The notes under the pieces are model-generated. The model did not search any database and was not told the DNA's origin. It saw only the letters and a program-made list of their open reading frames with translations. Positions 38,761-50,713 of a stretch of 64,000 nucleotides of DNA are shown here, in pieces. Source of the stretch: Persicaria tinctoria (Eukaryota; Streptophyta; Magnoliopsida; Caryophyllales; Polygonaceae); assembly GCA_037127255.1 (NCBI GenBank), contig JBANSL010000003.1:46001314-46065313 (forward strand). The letters are read 5' to 3'. A program made the translations under genes and the position numbers. Positions within the stretch are counted from its first letter, which is position 1. Every line of letters begins with the position of its first letter.

Positions 38761-41700
38761 TTAAGTCCCAAAGACGCTGGAGCTTTGCTCCGTGTCGAGC
38801 CTCCGATTGAAGCTGCGTTCTCGGAGATGAAGTTTTATTTATGTCCCAAAGACGCTGGAGCTTGGCTCCGCGTCGGGACTCCGATCGAAACTGCTTTCTC
38901 GGATTTAAGTTTTATTTAAGTCCCAAAGACGCTGGAGCTTGGCTCCGCGTCGGGCCCTGATCGAAGCTGCGGTCTCGCAGATGAAGTTTTATTTAAGTCC
39001 CAAAGACGCTGGAGCTTGGCTCCGCGTCGGGCCTCTGGTCGAAGGTGCGTTCTCGGAGATGAAGTTTTATTTAAGTCCCAAAGACGCTGGAGCTTGGCTC
39101 CGCGTCGGGCCTCTGATCGAAGCTGCGGTCTCGCAGATGAAGTTTTATTTAAGTCCCAAAGACGCTGGAGCTTGGCTCCGCGTCGGGCCTCTGGTCGAAG
39201 GTGCGTTCTCGGAGATGAAGTTTTATTTAAGTCCCAAAGACGCTGGAGCTTGGCTCCGCGTCGGGACTCCGATCGAAACTGCTTTCTCGGAGATGAAGTT
39301 TTATTTAAGTCCCAAAGACGTTGTAGCTTGGCTCCGCGTCGGGCCTCCGATCGAAGTTGCGTTCTCGGAGATGAAATTTTATTTAAGTCCCAAAGACGCT
39401 AGAGCTCGGCTTCGGTTCGGATCTCCGATCGATGCTGCGTTCTCGGAGATGAAGTTTTATTTAAGTCCCAAAGACGTTGTAGCTTGGCTCCGCGTCGGGC
39501 CTCCGATCGAAGCTGCATTCTCGGAGATGAAGTTTTATTTAAGTCCCAAAGACGCTGGAGCTTGGCTCCGCGTCGAGCCTCTGGTCGAAGCTGCGTTCTC
39601 GGAGATGAAGTTTAATTAAGTCCCAAAGACGCTGGAGTTTGGCTCCGCGTCAGGCCTCCGATCGAAGTTGCGTTCTAGGAGATGAAGTTTTATTTAAGTC
39701 CCAAAGACGCTGGAGCTTGGCTCCGTGTCGAGCCTCCGATCGAAGCTGCTTTCTCGGAGATTAAGTTTTATTTAAGTCCCAAAGACGCTGGAGCTTGGCT
39801 CCGCGTCGGGCCTCTGATCGAAGCTGCGGTCTCGGAGATGAAGTTTTATTTAAGTCCCAAAGACGCTGGAGCTTGGCTCCGCGTCGGGCCTCTGGTCGAA
39901 GTTGCGTTCTCGGAGATGAAGTTTTATTTAAGTCCCAAAGACGCTAGAGCTTGGCTCCGTGTCGGGCCTCCGATCGAAGCTGCGTTCTCGGAGATGAAGT
40001 TTTATTTAAGTCCCAAAGACGCTGGAGCTTGGCTCCGCGTCGGGCCTCCGATCGAAGTTGCGTTCTCGGAGATGAAGTTTTATTTAAGTCCCAAAAACGG
40101 TGTAGCTTCGCTCCGCGTCAGGCCTCCGATCGAAGCTGCGTTCTCGGAGATGAAGTTTTATTTAAGTCCCAAAGACGCAAGAGCTTGGCTCCGCGCCGGG
40201 CCTCCAATCGAAGCTGCGTTCTCGGAGACAAAGTTTTATTTAAGTCCCCAAGACGCAGGAGCTTTGCTCCGTGTCAAGCCTCCGATCGAAGCTGCGTTCT
40301 CGGAGATGAAGTTTTATTTAAGTCCCAAAGACGCTGTAGCTTGGCTCCATGTCGGCCCTCCGATCGAAACTGCGTTCTCGGAGATGAAGTTTTATTTAAG
40401 TCCCAAAGACGCTGGAGCTTGGCTGCGTGTCCGGCCTCCGATCGAAGCTGTGTTCTCGGAAATGAAGTTTTATTTAAGTCTCAAAGACGCTGGAGCTTGG
40501 CTCAGCGTCAGGCCTCTGATCGAAACTGCGTTTTCGGAGATGAAATTTTATTTAAGTCCCAAAGACGCTAGAGCTCGGCTTCGGTTCGGATCTCCGATCG
40601 ATGCTGAGTTCTTGGAGATGAAGTTTTATTTAAGTCCCAAAGACGCTGGAGCTTGGCTCCGTGTCGAGCCTCCGATCGAAGCTGCTTTCTCGGAGATTAA
40701 GTTTTATTTAAGTCCCAAAGACGTTGGAGCTTCGCTCCGCGTCGGGCCTCCGATCGAAGCTGCGGTCTCGGAGGTGAAGTTTTATTTAAGTCCCAAAGAC
40801 GCTGGAGCTTGGCTCCGTGTCGAGCCTCTGATCGAAGCTGCGGTCTCGGAGATGAAGTTTTATTTAAGTACCAAAGACGCTGGAGCTTGGCTCCGCTTTG
40901 GGCCTCCGATCGAAACTGCGTTCTCGGAGATGAAGTTTTATTTAAGTCCCAAAGCCTCCGATCGAAACTGCGTTCTCGGAGATGAAGTTTTATTTAAGTG
41001 CCAAAGACGCTGGAGCTTGGCTCCACGTCGGGCCTCTGGTCGAAGTTGCGTTTTCGGAGATGAAGTTTTATTTAAGTCCCAAAGACGCTGGAGCTTCGCT
41101 CCGTGTCGGGCCTCCGATCGAAGCTGCGTTCTCGGAGATGAAGTTTTATTTAAGTCCCAAAGACGCTGGAGCTTGGCTCCGCGTCGGGACTCCGATCGAA
41201 ACTGCTTTCTCGGAGATTAAGTTTTATTTAAGTCCTAAACACGCTGGAACTTGGCTCCGCGTCGGGCCTCTGATCGAAGCTGCGGTCTCGGAGATGAAGT
41301 TTTATTTAAGTCCCAAAGACGCTGGAGCTTGGCTCCGTAACGGGCCTCCGATCGAAGCTGCATTCTCGGAGATGAAGTTTTATTTAAGTCCCAAAGACGC
41401 TGGAGCTTGGCTCCGCGTCGAGCCTCTGGTCGAAGCTGCGTTCTCGGAGATGAAGTTTTATTTAAGTCCCAAAGACGCTGGAGTTTGGCTCCGCGTCAGG
41501 CCTCCGATCGAAGTTGCGTTCTAGGAGATGAAGTTTTATTTAAGTCCCAAAGACGCTGGAGCTTGGCTCCGCGTCGGGCCTCCGGTCGAAACTGCTTTCT
41601 CGGAGATGAAGTTTTATTTAAGTCCCAAAGACGTTGTAGCTTGGCTCCGCGTCGGGCCTCCGATCGAAGCTGCATTCTCGGAGATGAAGTTTTATTTAAG

Positions 41701-42202
41701 TCCCAAAGACGCTGGAGCTTGGCTCCGCGTCGAGCCTCTGGTCGAAGCTGCGTTCTCGGAGATGAAGTTTAATTAAGTCCCAAAGACGCTGGAGTTTGGC
41801 TCCGCGTCAGGCCTCCGATCGAAGTTGCGTTCTAGGAGATGAAGTTTTATTTAAGTCCCAAAGACGCTGGAGCTTGGATCCGCGTCGGGCCTCCGATCGA
41901 AACTGCTTTCTCGGAGATGAAGTTTTATTTAAGTCCCAAAGACGTTGTAGCTTGGCTCCGCGTCGGGCCTCCGATCGAAGCTGCGTTCTCGGAGATGAAG
42001 TTTTATTTAAGTCCCAAAGACGCTGGAGCTTGGCTCCGCTTTGTGCCTCCGATCGAAACTGCGTTCTCGGAGATGAAGTTTTATTTAAGTCCCAAAGCCT
42101 CCGATCGAAACTGCGTTCTCGGAGATGAAGTTTTATTTAAGTCCCAAAGACGCCGGAGCTTGGCTCCGCGTCGGGCCTCTGGTCGAAGTTGCGTTCTCGG
42201 AG

Positions 42203-45200
42203 ATGAAGTTTTATTTAAGTCCCAAAGACGCTGGAGCTTGGCTCCATGTCGGGCCTCCGATCGAAGCTGCGTTCTCGGAGATGAAGTTTTATTTAAGTCC
42301 CAAAGACGCTGTAGCTTGGCTCCATGTCGGCCCTCCGATCGAAACTGCGTTCTCGGAGATGAAGTTTTATTTAAGTCCCAAAGACGCTGGAGCTTGGCTC
42401 CGTGTCGGGCCTCCGATCGAAGCTGGGTTCTCGGAAATGAAGTTTTATTTAAGTCTCAAAGACGCTGGAGCTTGGCTCCGCGTCAGGCCTCTGATCGAAA
42501 CTGCGTTTTTGGAGATGAAGTTTTATTTAAGTCCCAAAGACGCTGGAGCTTGGCTCCGCGTCGAGCCTCTGGTCGAAGTTGCGGTCTCGCAGATGAAGTT
42601 TTATTTAAGTCCCAAAGACGCTGGAGCTTGGCTCCGCGTCGGGCCTCTGGTCGAAGTTGCGTTCTCGGAGATGAATTTTTATTTAAGTCCCAAAGACGCT
42701 GGAGCTTGGCTCCGTGTCGGGCCTCCGATCGAAGCTGCGTTCTCGGAGATGAAGTTTTATTTAATTCCCAAAGACGCTGGAGCTTGGCTCCGCGTCGAGA
42801 CTCCGATCGAAACTGCTTTCTCGGAGATTAAGTTTTATTTAAGTCCCAAAGACGCTGGAGCTTGGCTCCGCGTCGGGCCTCTGATCGAAGCTGCGGTCTC
42901 GGAGATGAAGTTTTATTTAAGTCCCAAAGACGCTCGAGCTTGGCTCCGTAACGGGCCTCCGATCGAAGCTGCATTCTCGGAGATGATGTTTTATTTAAGT
43001 CCCAAAGACGCTGGAGCTTGGCTCCGCGTTGAGCCTCTGGTCGAAGTTGCGTTCTCGGAGATGAAGTTTTATTTAAGTCCCAAAGACGCTGGAGTTTGGC
43101 TCCGCGTCAGGCCTCCGATCGAAGTTGCGTTCTAGGAGATGAAGTTTTATTTAAGTCCCAAAGACGCTGGAGCTTGGCTCCGTGTCGGGCCTCCGATCGA
43201 AGCTGCGTTCTCGGAGATGAAGTTTTATTTAAGTCCCAAAGACGTTGTAGCTTGGCTCCGCGTCGGGCCTCCGATCGAAGCTGCATTCTCGGAGATGAAG
43301 TTTTATATAAGTCCCAAAGACGCTCGAGCTTGGCTCCGCGTCGAGCCTTTGGTCGAAGCTGCGTTCTCGGAGATGAAGTTTAATTAAGTCCCAAAGACGC
43401 TGGAGTTTGGCTCCGCGTCAGGCCTCCGATCGAAGTTGCGTTCTAGGAGATGAAGTTTTATTTAAGTCCCAAAGACGCTGGAGCTTGGCTCCGCGTCGGG
43501 CCTCCGATCGAAACTGCTTTCTCGGAGATGAAGTTTTATTTAAGTCCCAAAGACGTTGTAGCTTGGCTCCGCGTCGGGCCTCCGATCGAAGCTGCATTCT
43601 CGGAGATGAAGTTTTATTTAAGTCCCAAAGACACTGGAGCTTGGCTCCGTAACGGGCCTCCGATCGAAGCTGCTTTCTCGGAGATGAAGTTTTATTTAAG
43701 TCCCAAAGACGCTGGAGCTTAGCTCCGTGTCGAGCCTCTGGTCGAAGCTGCGTTCGCGGAGATGAAGTTTTATTTAAGTCCCAAAGACGCTGGAGCTTTG
43801 CTCCGTGTCGAGCCTCCGATTGAAGCTGCATTCTCGAAGATGAAGTTTTATTTAAGTCCCAAAGACGCTGGAGCTTGGCTCCGCGTTGAGCCTCTGGTCG
43901 AAGCTGCGTTCTCGGAGATGAAGTTTTATTTAAGTCCCAAAGACGCTGGAGTTTGGCTCCGCGTCAGGCCTCCGATCGAAGTTGCGTTCTAGGAGATGAA
44001 GTTTTATTTAAGTCCCAAAGACGCTGGAGCTTGGCTCCGTGTCGGGCCTCCGATCGAAGCTGCGTTCTCGGAGATGAAGTTTTATTTAAGTCCCAAAGAC
44101 GCTGTAGCTTGGCTCCATGTCGGCCCTCCGATCGAAACTGCGTTCTCGGAGATGAAGTTTTATTTAAGTCCCAAAGACGCTGGAGCTTGGCTCCGTGTCG
44201 GGCCTCCGATCGAAGCTGGGTTCTCGGAAATGAAGTTTTATTTAAGTCTCAAAGACGCTGGAGCTTGGCTCCGCGTCAGGCCTCTGATCGAAACTGCGTT
44301 TTTGGAGATGAAGTTTTATTTAAGTCCCAAAGACGCTGGAGCTTGGCTCCGCGTCGAGCCTCTGGTCGAAGTTGCGGTCTCGCAGATGAAGTTTTATTTA
44401 AGTCCCAAAGACGCTGGAGCTTGGCTCCGCGTCGGGCCTCTGGTCGAAGTTGCGTTCTCGGAGATGAATTTTTATTTAAGTCCCAAAGACGCTGGAGCTT
44501 GGCTCCGTGTCGGGCCTCCGATCGAAGCTGCGTTCTCGGAGATGAAGTTTTATTTAATTCCCAAAGACGCTGGAGCTTGGCTCCGCGTCGAGACTCCGAT
44601 CGAAACTGCTTTCTCGGAGATTAAGTTTTATTTAAGTCCCAAAGACGCTGGAGCTTGGCTCCGCGTCGGGCCTCTGATCGAAGCTGCGGTCTCGGAGATG
44701 AAGTTTTATTTAAGTCCCAAAGACGCTCGAGCTTGGCTCCGTAACGGGCCTCCGATCGAAGCTGCATTCTCGGAGATGATGTTTTATTTAAGTCCCAAAG
44801 ACGCTGGAGCTTGGCTCCGCGTTGAGCCTCTGGTCGAAGTTGCGTTCTCGGAGATGAAGTTTTATTTAAGTCCCAAAGACGCTGGAGTTTGGCTCCGCGT
44901 CAGGCCTCCGATCGAAGTTGCGTTCTAGGAGATGAAGTTTTATTTAAGTCCCAAAGACGCTGGAGCTTGGCTCCGTGTCGGGCCTCCGATCGAAGCTGCG
45001 TTCTCGGAGATGAAGTTTTATTTAAGTCCCAAAGACGTTGTAGCTTGGCTCCGCGTCAGGCCTCCGATCGAAGCTGCATTCTCGGAGATGAAGTTTTATT
45101 TAAGTCCCAAAGACGCTCGAGCTTGGCTCCGCGTCGAGCCTTTGGTCGAAGCTGCGTTCTCGGAGATGAAGTTTAATTAAGTCCCAAAGACGCTGGAGTT

Positions 45201-45788
45201 TGGCTCCGCGTCAGGCCTCCGACCGAAGTTGCGTTCTAGGAGATTAAGTTTTATTTAAGTCCCAAAGACGCTGGAGCTTGGCTCCGCGTCGGGCCTCCGA
45301 TCGAAACTGCTTTCTCGGAGATGAAGTTTTATTTAAGTCCCAAAGACGTTGTAGCTTGGCTCCGCGTCGGGCCTCCGATCGAAGCTGCATTCTCGGAGAT
45401 GAAGTTTTATTTAAGTCCCAAAGACACTGGAGCTTGGCTCCGTAACGGGCCTCCGATCGATGCTGCTTTCTCGGAGATGAAGTTTTATTTAAGTCCCAAA
45501 GACGCTGGAGCTTAGCTCCGTGTCGAGCCTCTGGTCGAAGCTGCGTTCGCGGAGATGAAGTTTTATTTAAGTCCCAAAGACGCTGGAGCTTTGCTCCGTG
45601 TCGAGCCTCCGATTGAAGCTGCATTCTCGAAGATGAAGTTTTATTTAAGTCCCAAAGACGCTGGAGCTTGGCTCCGCGTTGAGCCTCTGGTCGAAGCTGC
45701 GTTCTCGGAGATGAAGTTTTATTTAAGTCCCAAAGACGCTGGAGTTTGGCTCCGCGTCAGGCCTCCGATCGAAGTTGCGTTCTAGGAG
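42203..45788 (+). repeat. Tandem duplication, 1793-bp unit
   Basis: A 23-monomer block containing one 77-bp monomer (23x78-1) is repeated: about 42203-43995 and 43996-45788. Shared marks include the GTTTTTGGAGATG monomer, TTTAATTCCC, CTAACGGGCC after GACGCTCGAGC, and GGAGCTTAGCTCC. The copies look nearly identical by eye, suggesting one of the younger events in the array. Confidence 0.85.
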
Positions 45789-46099
45789 ATGAAGTTTTAT
45801 TTAAGTCCCAAAGACGCTGGAGCTTGGCTCCGTGTCGGGCCTCCGATCGAAGCTGCGTTCTCGGAGATGAAGTTTTATTTAAGTCCCAAAGACGTTGTAG
45901 CTTGGCTCCGCGTCGGGCCTCCGATCGAAGCTGCATTCTCGGAGATGAAGTTTTATTTAAGTCCCAAAGACGCTGGAGCTTGGCTCCGCGTCGAGCCTCT
46001 GGTCGAAGCTGCGTTCTCGGAGATGAAGTTTAATTAAGTCCCAAAGACGCTGGAGTTTGGCTCCGCGTCAGGCCTCCGATCGAAGTTGCGTTCTAGGAG

Positions 46100-48903
46100 A
46101 TGAAGTTTTATTTAAGTCCCAAAGACGCTGGAGCTTGGCTCCGCGTCGGGCCTCCGATCGAAACTGCTTTCTCGGAGATGAAGTTTTATTTAAGTCCCAA
46201 AGACGTTGTAGCTTGGCTCCGCGTCGGGCCTCCGATCGAAGCTGCATTCTCGGAGATGAAGTTTTATTTAAGTCCCAAAGACGCTCGAGCTTGGCTCCGC
46301 GTCGAGCCTTTGGTCGAAGCTGCGTTCTCGGAGATGAAGTTTAATTAAGTCCCAAAGACGCTGGAGTTTGGCTCCGCGTCAGGCCTCCGACCGAAGTTGC
46401 GTTCTAGGAGATTAAGTTTTATTTAAGTCCCAAAGACGCTGGAGCTTTGCTCCGTGTCGAGCCTCCGATGGAAGTTGCGTTCTCGGAGATGAAGTTTTAT
46501 TTAAGTCCCAAAGACGCTGGAGCTTGGCTCCGTGTCGGGCCTCCGATCGAAGCTGCGTTCTCGGAGATGAAGTTTTATTTAAGTCCCAAAGACACTGGAG
46601 CTTGGCTCCGTAACGGGCCTCCGATCGAAGCTGCTTTCTCGGAGATGAAGTTTTATTTAAGTCCCAAAGACGCTGGAGCTTGGCTCCGCGTCGGGCCTCT
46701 GATCGAAGTTGCGGTCTCGGAGATGAAGTTTTATTTAAGTCCCAAAGACGCTGGAGCTTGGCTCCGCGTCGGGCCTCTGGTCGAAGTTGCGTTCTCGGAG
46801 ATGAAGTTTTATTTAAGTCCCAAAGACGCTGGAGTTTGGCTCCGCGTCGAGCCTCTGGTCGAAGCTGCGTTCTCGGAGATGAAGTTTAATTAAGTCCCAA
46901 AGACGCTGGAGTTTGGCTCCGCGTCAGGCCTCCGATCGAAGTTGCGTTCTAGGAGATGAAGTTCTATTTAAGTCCCAAAGACGCTGGAGCTTGGCTCCGC
47001 GTCGGGACTCCGATCGAAACTGCTTTCTCGGAGATGAAGTTTTATTGAAGTCCCAAAGACGTTGTAGCTTGGCTCCGCGTCGGGCCTCCGATCGAAGTTG
47101 CGTTCTCGGAGATGAAATTTTATTTAAGTCCCAAAGACGCTAGAGCTCGGCTTCGGTTCGGATCTCCGATCGATGCTGCGTTCTCGGAGATGAAGTTTTA
47201 TGTAAGTCCCAAAGACGCTGGTGCTTGGCTCCGTGTCGAGCCTCCGATCGAAGCTGCTTTCTCGGAGATTAAGTTTTATTTAAGTCCCAAAGACGCTGGA
47301 GCTTGGCTCCGCGTCGGGCCTCTGATCGAAGCTGCGGTCTCGGAGATGAAGTTTTATTTAAGTCCCAAAGACGCTGGAGCTTGGCTCCGCGTCGGGCCTT
47401 TGGTCGAAGTTGCGTTCTCGGAGATGAAGTTTTATTTAAGTCCCAAAGACGCTGGAGCTTGGCTCCGTGTCGGGCCTCCGATCGAAGTTGCGTTCTCGGA
47501 GATGAAGTTTTATTTAAGTCCCAAAGACGCTGGAGCTTGGCTCCGCGTCGGGCCTCCGATCGAAACTGCTTTCTCGGAGATGAAGTTTTATTTAAGTCCC
47601 AAAGACGTTGTAGCTTGGCTCCGCGTCGGGCCTCCGATCGAAGCTGCATTCTCGGAGATGAAGTTTTATTTAAGTCCCAAAGACGCTCGAGCTTGGCTCC
47701 GCGTCGAGCCTTTGGTCGAAGCTGCGTTCTCGGAGATGAAGTTTAATTAAGTCCCAAAGACGCTGGAGTTTGGCTCCGCGTCAGGCCTCCGACCGAAGTT
47801 GCGTTCTAGGAGATTAAGTTTTATTTAAGTCCCAAAGACGCTGGAGCTTTGCTCCGTGTCGAGCCTCCGATGGAAGCTGCGTTCTCGGAGATGAAGTTTT
47901 ATTTAAGTCCCAAAGACGCTGGAGCTTGGCTCCGTGTCGGGCCTCCGATCGAAGCTGCGTTCTCGGAGATGAAGTTTTATTTAAGTCCCAAAGACACTGG
48001 AGCTTGGCTCCGTAACGGGCCTCCGATCGAAGCTGCTTTCTCGGAGATGAAGTTTTATTTAAGTCCCAAAGACGCTGGAGCTTGGCTCCGCGTCGGGCCT
48101 CTGATCGAAGCTGCGGTCTCGGAGATGAAGTTTTATTTAAGTCCCAAAGACGCTGGAGCTTGGCTCCGCGTCGGGCCTCTGGTCGAAGTTGCGTTCTCGG
48201 AGATGAAGTTTTATTTAAGTCCCAAAGACGCTGGAGTTTGGCTCCGCGTCGAGCCTCTGGTCGAAGCTGCGTTCTCGGAGATGAAGTTTAATTAAGTCCC
48301 AAAGACGCTGGAGTTTGGCTCCGCGTCAGGCCTCCGATCGAAGTTGCGTTCTAGGAGATGAAGTTCTATTTAAGTCCCAAAGACGCTGGAGCTTGGCTCC
48401 GCGTCGGGACTCCGATCGAAACTGCTTTCTCGGAGATGAAGTTTTATTTAAGTCCCAAAGACGTTGTAGCTTGGCTCCGCGTCGGGCCTCCGATCGAAGT
48501 TGCGTTCTCGGAGATGAAATTTTATTTAAGTCCCAAAGACGCTAGAGCTCGGCTTCGGTTCGGATCTCCGATCGATGCTGCGTTCTCGGAGATGAAGTTT
48601 TATGTAAGTCCCAAAGACGCTGGTGCTTGGCTCCGTGTCGAGCCTCCGATCGAAGCTGCTTTCTCGGAGATTAAGTTTTATTTAAGTCCCAAAGACGCTG
48701 GAGCTTGGCTCCGCGTCGGGCCTCTGATCGAAGCTGCGGTCTCGGAGATGAAGTTTTATTTAAGTCCCAAAGACGCTGGAGCTTGGCTCCGCGTCGGGCC
48801 TTTGGTCGAAGTTGCGTTCTCGGAGATGAAGTTTTATTTAAGTCCCAAAGACGCTGGAGCTTGGCTCCGTGTCGGGCCTCCGATCGAAGTTGCGTTCTCG
48901 GAG
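46100..48903 (+). repeat. Tandem duplication, 1402-bp unit
   Basis: An 18-monomer block with two 77-bp monomers (18x78-2) is repeated at offset 1402: about 46100-47501 and 47502-48903. Shared marks are GAGCCTTTGGTCGAAG, CCTCCGACCGAAG, CCGATGGAAG, GAAGTTCTATTTAAG and TTTTATGTAAG. Copy 1 carries a private TTTTATTGAAG stop near 47040 that copy 2 lacks. Confidence 0.85.
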
Positions 48904-50713
48904 ATGAAGTTTTATTTAAGTCCCAAAGACGCTGGAGCTTGGCTCCGCGTCGGGCCTCCGATCGAAGTTGCGTTCTCGGAGATGAAGTTTTATTTAAGTC
49001 CCAAAAACGGTGTAGCTTCGCTCCGCGTCAGGCCTCCGATCGAAGATGCGTTCTCGGAGATGAAGTTTTGTTTAAGTCCCAAAGACGCAAGAGCTTGGCT
49101 CCGCGTCGGGCCTCCAATCGAAGTTGCGTTCTCGGAGACAATGTTTTATTTAAGTCCCCAAGACGCAGGAGCTTTGCTCCGTGTCGAGCCTCCGATCGAA
49201 GCTGTGTTCTCGGAGATGAAGTTTTATTTAAGTCCCAAAGACGCTGTAGCTTGGCTCCATGTCGGCCCTCCGATCGAAACTGCGTTCTCGGAGATGAAGT
49301 TTTATTTAAGTCCCAAAGACGCTGGAGCTTGGCTCCGTGTCGGGCCTCCGATCGAAGCTGGGTTCTCGGAAATGAAGTTTTATTTAAGTCTCAAAGACGC
49401 TGGAGCTTGGCTCCGCGTCAGGCCTCTGATCGAAACTGCGTTTTCGGAGATGAAATTTTATTTAAGTCCCAAAGACGCTAGAGCTCGGCTTCGGTTCGGA
49501 TCTCCGATCGATGTTGCGTTCTTGGAGATGAGGTTTTATTTAAGTCCCAAAGACGCTGGAGCTTGGCTCCGTGTCGAGCCTCCGATCGAAGCTGCTTTCT
49601 CGGAGATTAAGTTTTATTTAAGCCCCAAAGACGTTGGAGCTTCGCTCCGCGTCGGTCCTCCGATCGAAGCTGCGGTCTCGGAGATGAAGTTTTATTTAAG
49701 TCCCAAAGACGCTGGAGTTTGGTTCCGTGTCGAGCCTCTGATCGAAGCTGCGGTCTCGGAGATGAAGTTTTATTTAAGTCCCAAAGACGCTGGAGCTTGG
49801 CTCCGCTTTGGGCCTCCGATCGAAACTGCATTCTCGAAGATGAAGTTTTATTTAAGTCCCAAAGCCTCCGATCGAAACTGCGTTCTCGGAGATGAAGTTT
49901 TATTTCAGTCCCAAAGACGCTGGAGCTTGGCTCCGTGTCGGGCGTCCGATCGAAGCTGCGTTCTCGGAGATGAAGTTTTATTTAAGTCCCAAAGACGCTG
50001 GAGCTTGGCTCAGCGTCGGGCCTCTAGTCGAAGCTGCGTTCTCAGAGATGAAGTTTTATTTAAGTCCCAAAGACGCTGGAGCTTGGCTCCGTGTCGGGCC
50101 TCCGATCGAAGTTGCGTTCTCGGAGATGAAGTTTTATTTAAGTCCCAAAGACGGTGTAGCTTGGCTCCGCGTCGGGCCTTTGGTCGAAGCTGCATTCTCG
50201 GAGATGAAGTTTTATTCAAGTCCCAAAGACGCTGGAGCTTGGCTCCGAGTCGGGCCTCCGATCGAAGTTGCGTTCTCGGAGATGAAGTTTTATTTAAGTC
50301 CCAAAGACGCTGGAGCTTGGCTCCGCATCGGGCCTCTGATCGAAGTTGCGTTCTCGGAGATGAAGTTTTATTTAAGTCCCAAAAACGGTGTAGCTTTGCT
50401 CCGCGTCAGGCCTCCGATCGAAGCTGCGTTCTCGGAGATGAAGTTTTATTTAAGTCCCAAAGACGCAGGAGTTTGGCTCCGCGTCGGGCGTCCAATCGAA
50501 GCTGCGTTCTCGGAGATAAAGTTTTATTTAAGTCCCAAAGACGCAGGATGATACGGGGTTAGCCGTGGGTTGGTCCGATCTTCGACAACAAGCAAGAACT
50601 AAACAAGAAACAAGAACGCAGCAATGTAAGACTCAAGAAACACCAAGAACTCGATCAAGAATTGATCAAGAACTCCAAGAAAGACACGAAACAGCAAGAA
50701 CAAAGGGAAAGAC
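47855..50713 (+). repeat. Array-edge block, copy 1 of a ~3-kb duplication
   Basis: This block matches 53483-56497 at an offset of 5628 bp in its left part and 5784 bp after two additional monomers in the right copy. The match includes private variants (CCAAAAACGGTGTAGC, CAAGACGCAGGAGC, TTATTTCAGTCCC, GGCTCAGCGTCGGG) and continues through the satellite/LTR junction into 165 bp of LTR end. It is therefore a copy of the array edge, not an ordinary satellite-to-satellite exchange. Confidence 0.85.
50549..50713 (-). mobile_element. LTR-end fragment trapped in the satellite
   Basis: A 165-bp non-satellite segment starts TGATACGGGG exactly where a monomer breaks off after CGCAGGA. It is the same sequence as 56333-56497, the terminal part (U5 end) of the minus-strand LTR at the array edge. 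It ends in GGGAAAGAC, and satellite resumes with GCTGGAG; the six bases AAAGAC (50708-50713) are common to the LTR and the satellite. The resumed satellite matches the variant order from 41087 onward. It cannot be an independent insertion, because the left junction is identical to that at 56332/56333. Confidence 0.9.
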
